From the NCBI GenBank assembly GCA_030040035.1, contig JASHUJ010000009.1, forward strand, positions 1 through 8,729: DNA of 8,729 nt, read 5' to 3'. The notes beneath the pieces are model-generated. The model saw only the letters and a list, made by a program, of their open reading frames with translations. It had not been told where the DNA came from and searched no databases. The DNA comes from Thermoplasmata archaeon. Its GTDB lineage: Archaea; Thermoplasmatota; Thermoplasmata; Lutacidiplasmatales; UBA184. Below, piece after piece: positions 6,370 to 8,729 of the stretch (position 1 is its first letter; each line of letters opens with the position of its first letter). Both the position numbers and the translations under genes were made by a program.

Positions 6370-6872
6370 ACGCACTCCCGCCGCTGCCGTCGCCGCATAC
6401 CCGCCTCGGCGTCGGTGGGGTCCTGGTGCGCGACGGCCGAGCCCTCGTCAACCGCGCGGTCTACCGCCCGCGGTTCACGATCCCCAGCGGCTACGTCGAA
6501 GCCGGGGAGACCCTCGAGGCCGCGCTTAAGCGCGAGCTCGAGGAGGAGACCGGGGTCGTGGCCCACGTCGGCCGCCTGCTCTTGGTGCGGCACAAGGTCC
6601 TCCGGCCGGACGAGAGCGACGTCTACTTCGCGTTCGAGCTCGAGCATGTCGAAGGCGAGCCGGTCGCGCGGCCTCCCGAGATCGCCGAGGTTCGAGAGGT
6701 CCCCCTCGAGGGCATCGCGAGCGTGACCTGGATCTCCGAGCTCTCCCGGCTCGCGATCGGGCTCGCCGGCCGACCGGAACGGGGCTGGCCCCGGTCGGAT
6801 TGGCGCGGCGGGGAGCTCCCGGGCCTCGCCACCGAGACGTTCCACCCGCGTTCGGACGAAGACGGGCCCTGA
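6366..6872 (+). CDS. Nudix hydrolase
   Basis: A 168-aa Nudix-fold pyrophosphohydrolase, which cleaves nucleoside diphosphate-linked compounds or capped/oxidised nucleotides. The Nudix box is complete: Gly42, Glu48, then RELEEETGV at 56-64, matching G-x5-E-x7-R-E-U-x-E-E-x-G-U. A preceding strand FTIPSGYVEAGE and the following HVGRLLLVRHKV are typical. The start is the GTG whose GTGA overlaps the TGA of the acetyltransferase by 4 nt; the homologous region begins soon after it (HTRLGVGGVLVRDG). The tail after about residue 120 (Trp/Arg-rich) is not diagnostic of a subfamily, so the substrate is unknown. Coupling to an acetyltransferase suggests joint action on a modified metabolite, or simple co-regulation (inference). 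The stop codon directly abuts that of the SRPBCC gene on the other strand. Confidence 0.92.
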   Translation: MNALPPLPSPHTRLGVGGVLVRDGRALVNRAVYRPRFTIPSGYVEAGETLEAALKRELEEETGVVAHVGRLLLVRHKVLRPDESDVYFAFELEHVEGEPVARPPEIAEVREVPLEGIASVTWISELSRLAIGLAGRPERGWPRSDWRGGELPGLATETFHPRSDEDGP

Positions 6873-7316
6873 CTAGGGGTCCGGGTCCGCGCGTCCGAGG
6901 TCCCGACGGATCGCGGCGTGGTCTTGCTCGAACTCCCGTTCGAAGAATCGGCGTACCGCCGGTTCGATCTCGGCGACGGGCAGCGTGGGGGAGACGAACT
7001 CCCCGACGACGGTGACCCGGGTACGCGCCCCGACCGGCTCGTAGTAGAGGAAGAACTTGGAGCCCGCAAAGGGTCCTTCGAGCACCTCGTAGGCGACGCC
7101 GAGCGGAGCGAACGCCGTCCAGCGCATCGAGAACCGCGTCGCACCGCCGTCGAACTCCTGCTCCCAGGTGTACTCTCCGACGTGCTCGGCGACCGCTCGT
7201 CGCTCCGTGCGGCGGTGGGCATGCGCCGCGGAGTGGTGGTCGCGCGAGCCGACGAACTTCCAAACTTCCGCGAGCGGGGCGTCGAAGACGCTGCCCTCGT
7301 CCCGCACGAAGACCAT
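6873..7316 (-). CDS. SRPBCC (START/Bet v1-like) ligand-binding protein
   Basis: A 147-aa helix-grip protein. It begins with the SRPBCC first strand and helix (VRDEGSVFDAPLAEVWKFV), continues through alternating strands containing YEVLEGPFAGSKFFLYYEPVG and TRVTVVGEFVSP, and ends with a long helix (about IEPAVRRFFEREFEQDHAAIRR, split by charge). These proteins hold hydrophobic ligands or act as cyclases/aromatases; no catalytic set can be named here. A His cluster, RDHHSAAHAHR, follows the first helix and could bind metal or shape the cavity. The frame extends to an ATG at 7415, but that 33-residue extension has weaker third-position GC. A TATGTA sits 22 nt before the ATG at 7316, so I prefer the short form. 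The gene is convergent with the Nudix gene at zero spacing and divergent from the PEGA gene. Confidence 0.82.
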   Translation of the reverse strand: MVFVRDEGSVFDAPLAEVWKFVGSRDHHSAAHAHRRTERRAVAEHVGEYTWEQEFDGGATRFSMRWTAFAPLGVAYEVLEGPFAGSKFFLYYEPVGARTRVTVVGEFVSPTLPVAEIEPAVRRFFEREFEQDHAAIRRDLGRADPDP

Positions 7317-7337
7317 CGTCCGACGAACGCGGGCGGC

Positions 7338-7343
7338 TACATA
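7338..7343 (-). promoter_or_regulatory. Possible TATA box of the SRPBCC gene
   Basis: TATGTA on the minus strand, centred about 25 nt before the ATG at 7316, with no Shine-Dalgarno between them. This fits a leaderless archaeal mRNA and supports the internal start over the ATG at 7415. If 7415 is the true start, this site is coding and not a promoter. Confidence 0.35.
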
Positions 7344-7420
7344 CGGTTCCGCGGCGATCCGAGGGATCGAGGCTCGGCCGGGCGAAGGGAGGGCGACGGG
7401 TTCGAAGGAGTACATAGTCG

Positions 7421-7443
7421 CGGGGCCTCTCCGGAGGGCCCCG
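7421..7443. repeat. GC-rich inverted repeat between divergent genes
   Basis: CGGGGCC (7421-7427) and GGCCCCG (7437-7443) form a perfect 7-bp stem with a 9-base loop that itself contains the palindrome TCCGGA. It lies in the 175-bp space between the SRPBCC start (7316) and the PEGA-protein start (7492). In DNA this rich in GC such a hairpin can occur by chance, so an operator role is only possible. Confidence 0.3.
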
Positions 7444-7461
7444 GCGTCACCGGAGCTCGCC

Positions 7462-7467
7462 GATTAC
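7462..7467 (+). promoter_or_regulatory. Possible TATA-like element of the PEGA surface-protein gene
   Basis: GATTAC is the least GC-rich spot before the gene and is centred about 27 nt upstream of the ATG at 7492, the place expected for a leaderless start. The match to consensus is weak. A GGGGGG run 11 nt before the ATG is a poor alternative ribosome signal. Confidence 0.25.
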
Positions 7468-7491
7468 CGCACCCGGGGGGTCTCGGACGTG

Positions 7492-8508
7492 ATGGCGCGA
7501 ACGCTGCTGCTCGTGGGCGTGGGCATCGCGATTGGGTTGCTGGTCTGGGCGGCCGGAGGTCCGACGGCTCTCCGCCCGGCCGGAGCATCGATGTCGGACG
7601 GATCCGTCGGAACGGCGGGGGCGCGGGGCGCCGCCGGGCCGGTCCACCCGGTCGATGATACCGCCACCGACTCCAACGTCAGCTTTGACGAGCGAGGGCT
7701 CCCGACCGGCACCGACTGGGAAGTGGTCACGGCCCGCAACGGCTCCCTGTTCGCTTCGGACAACTCGACGCTCGGCGCCGACGTGAACGAGACGCTGCCG
7801 GACGGGGTGTACAATATCTCGGCGGCGGCGAACGAGCCGAACTACGAGACGTACGGGGCGCCCTCGACCGTGGCGCTCACCGGGACGAACACGACGGTCG
7901 TCGAACGGTTCTGGCTCGGCTACCACCTCACCGTGGCGCCGAACGGCCTCCCGTACAACGTTTCGTGGAATCTCTCGCTGAGCGCCGACGGTCTCTCGCA
8001 GAACGTGACGCTCGCCGGGGACGCGAGCGCCGACTTCTGGATCCCCGCCGGACCGTACACCTTCCTCGACGCCTCGTCCGGTTTCGTGTCCTCGACGGGC
8101 TCGGGTGCCGGCGATCTCGCCCACAACACGTCCGTCTCCCTCGCCTTCGTCCGGGAGAAGATCCCGCCGGGAGTGCTCCGCGTCTCGCTCGACGTGGCGG
8201 CCGCGGACGTCTACCTGAACGGCGTCGTCTACCCGGGCCTCCCATCTGGGAGGACGTCCTTCAATCTCACGCCCGGCGTGTGGACGGTCATCGTCCTCGC
8301 GACCGGCTACGCTCCGTACTACAACGTCACGCGGATCGTGAGCAACGAGACGGTCACGATGAACGTGCGGCTCGCCGCCAACCCCCCGAGCCCGGCCCCG
8401 CCGATCCTGAGCGCGACCGCGGAGGCGATCGTGACCCTGCTCGGAGTCGGGCTGGCGGTCATCGTCGCGCTCTACGTCCTCGCGGCTCGGCGGCTCGCGC
8501 ACCGGTAG
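7492..8508 (+). CDS. Membrane-anchored surface glycoprotein with GLP motif and PEGA-like domain
   Basis: A 338-aa predicted cell-surface protein. Residues 1-24 form a signal peptide or anchor (ARTLLLVGVGIAIGLLVWAAG). A Gly/Ala-rich linker follows. A beta-rich region (about 62-220) opens with FDERGLPTGTDWEV (65-78), the F-x-E-x-GLP-x-GT-x-W motif recurrent in Thermoplasmata surface proteins. A PEGA-like domain (about 227-294) reads GVLRVSLDVAAADVYLNG, then LTPGVWTVIVLATGY and a final strand MNVRL. A Pro-rich spacer (298-304) leads to a C-terminal membrane helix (about 311-331) and the basic tail AARRLAHR, giving an outside/inside topology. Thirteen N-x-S/T sequons lie outside, and the ectodomain has no cysteine. 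No catalytic residues are seen; a structural or binding role in the envelope is inferred. The start follows from the signal peptide. A GTG immediately before the ATG would add one residue. It is convergent with the CDGSH gene, 15 bp apart. Confidence 0.82.
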   Translation: MARTLLLVGVGIAIGLLVWAAGGPTALRPAGASMSDGSVGTAGARGAAGPVHPVDDTATDSNVSFDERGLPTGTDWEVVTARNGSLFASDNSTLGADVNETLPDGVYNISAAANEPNYETYGAPSTVALTGTNTTVVERFWLGYHLTVAPNGLPYNVSWNLSLSADGLSQNVTLAGDASADFWIPAGPYTFLDASSGFVSSTGSGAGDLAHNTSVSLAFVREKIPPGVLRVSLDVAAADVYLNGVVYPGLPSGRTSFNLTPGVWTVIVLATGYAPYYNVTRIVSNETVTMNVRLAANPPSPAPPILSATAEAIVTLLGVGLAVIVALYVLAARRLAHR

Positions 8509-8523
8509 GATCGACGCGCCGGC

Positions 8524-8729
8524 TCAGCCGAGACCGTCCTGGAACTGGATCGACGCGTGGCTCCCGTTGCAGAACGGCATGTTCGTCGACGCGCCGCATC
8601 GGCACAACGTGACGCGGTTCCGCCGCTCGTAGGCCTTCCCGTCGGCCGACTCGATCCGCACGCCCCCGCGGACCCAGAGCGGCCCGCTGACCTGGAGCGC
8701 CGGATCCTCGACGAGCCCGATCGACGGCG
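8524..8729 (-). CDS. CDGSH iron-sulfur domain protein (partial, N-terminus outside window)
   Basis: The minus strand is open from the window edge to a TGA at 8526-8524 and gives the last 67 residues of a protein. It carries GPLWVRGGVRIESADG, then RNRVTLCRCGAS, then MPFCNGSH, so the iron-sulfur motif C-x-C-x2-S-x3-P-x-C-x-G-S-H is complete. The three Cys and one His that bind the [2Fe-2S] cluster are all present. The Asp of the eponymous C-D-G-S-H is Asn here. The preceding GPLWVRGG...S.DG..YE.RNRV stretch is typical of prokaryotic CDGSH proteins that carry further iron-sulfur modules upstream, which would lie beyond the window. These act in electron transfer or cluster handling; the partner is unknown. 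It ends only 15 bp from the PEGA gene on the opposite strand. Confidence 0.85.
   Translation of the reverse strand, partial: PSIGLVEDPALQVSGPLWVRGGVRIESADGKAYERRNRVTLCRCGASTNMPFCNGSHASIQFQDGLG

Noticed and set aside
5647..6375. Upstream in-frame extension of the ABC ATPase to a 575-aa protein
   Set aside because: It overlaps the GNAT gene antisense and shows no domain. The Shine-Dalgarno and homology both point to the ATG at 5646.
1..8729. CRISPR array, IS element, tRNA or other structured RNA, toxin-antitoxin or defence cluster
   Set aside because: No regularly spaced repeats, transposase motifs, target duplications or tRNA-like folds were recognised by eye, and every clear gene belongs to a housekeeping, transport or surface-protein family.

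Overview
The window is GC-rich and gene-dense, and I read it as chromosomal DNA of an archaeon, most likely a high-GC member of the Thermoplasmatota. No rRNA or marker gene is present, so this rests on indirect signs. Two membrane-anchored surface proteins are dense in N-glycosylation sequons. One of them carries the F-x-E-x-GLP-x-GT-x-W motif, which I associate with Thermoplasmata surface proteins. The other combines FN3/PKD ectodomains with a cytoplasmic zinc ribbon. Several starts have an AT-rich TATA-like box about 25 nt upstream and no Shine-Dalgarno, as expected for leaderless archaeal mRNAs.

Layout from left to right. The last 18 codons of an unidentified plus-strand gene end at 57. 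A minus-strand block runs from 5646 down to 109: DrrA-type ABC ATPase and its ABC-2 permease (overlapping by one base), an intergenic region with a TATA box and an AT-rich palindrome, the 693-aa FN3/PKD/zinc-ribbon surface protein, a 99-aa Fur-like metal-binding domain without a winged helix, and an iron-ADH-fold protein that has lost most of its metal ligands. From 5836 a plus-strand pair follows: a YpeA-like GNAT acetyltransferase overlapping a Nudix hydrolase by 4 nt. A minus-strand SRPBCC protein has a stop codon that abuts the Nudix stop. A plus-strand PEGA/GLP surface glycoprotein comes next. The window closes with the C-terminal part of a minus-strand CDGSH iron-sulfur protein, cut by the window edge.

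Functional links. The ABC pair forms one exporter. GNAT and Nudix are translationally coupled. The Fur-like domain and the ADH-like protein are one nucleotide to 25 nt apart, depending on the ADH start, and probably share a transcript. The two surface proteins are separate genes with the same topology (outside domains, C-terminal membrane helix), so this may be a cell-envelope neighbourhood, but nothing ties all genes into one pathway. I see no CRISPR array, IS element, tRNA, rRNA, phage or defence module. No intergenic stretch exceeds 300 bases; the largest are 5647-5835 and 7317-7491. The most unusual items are the headless Fur domain, the metal-ligand-depleted ADH, and the surface protein with an intracellular zinc ribbon.
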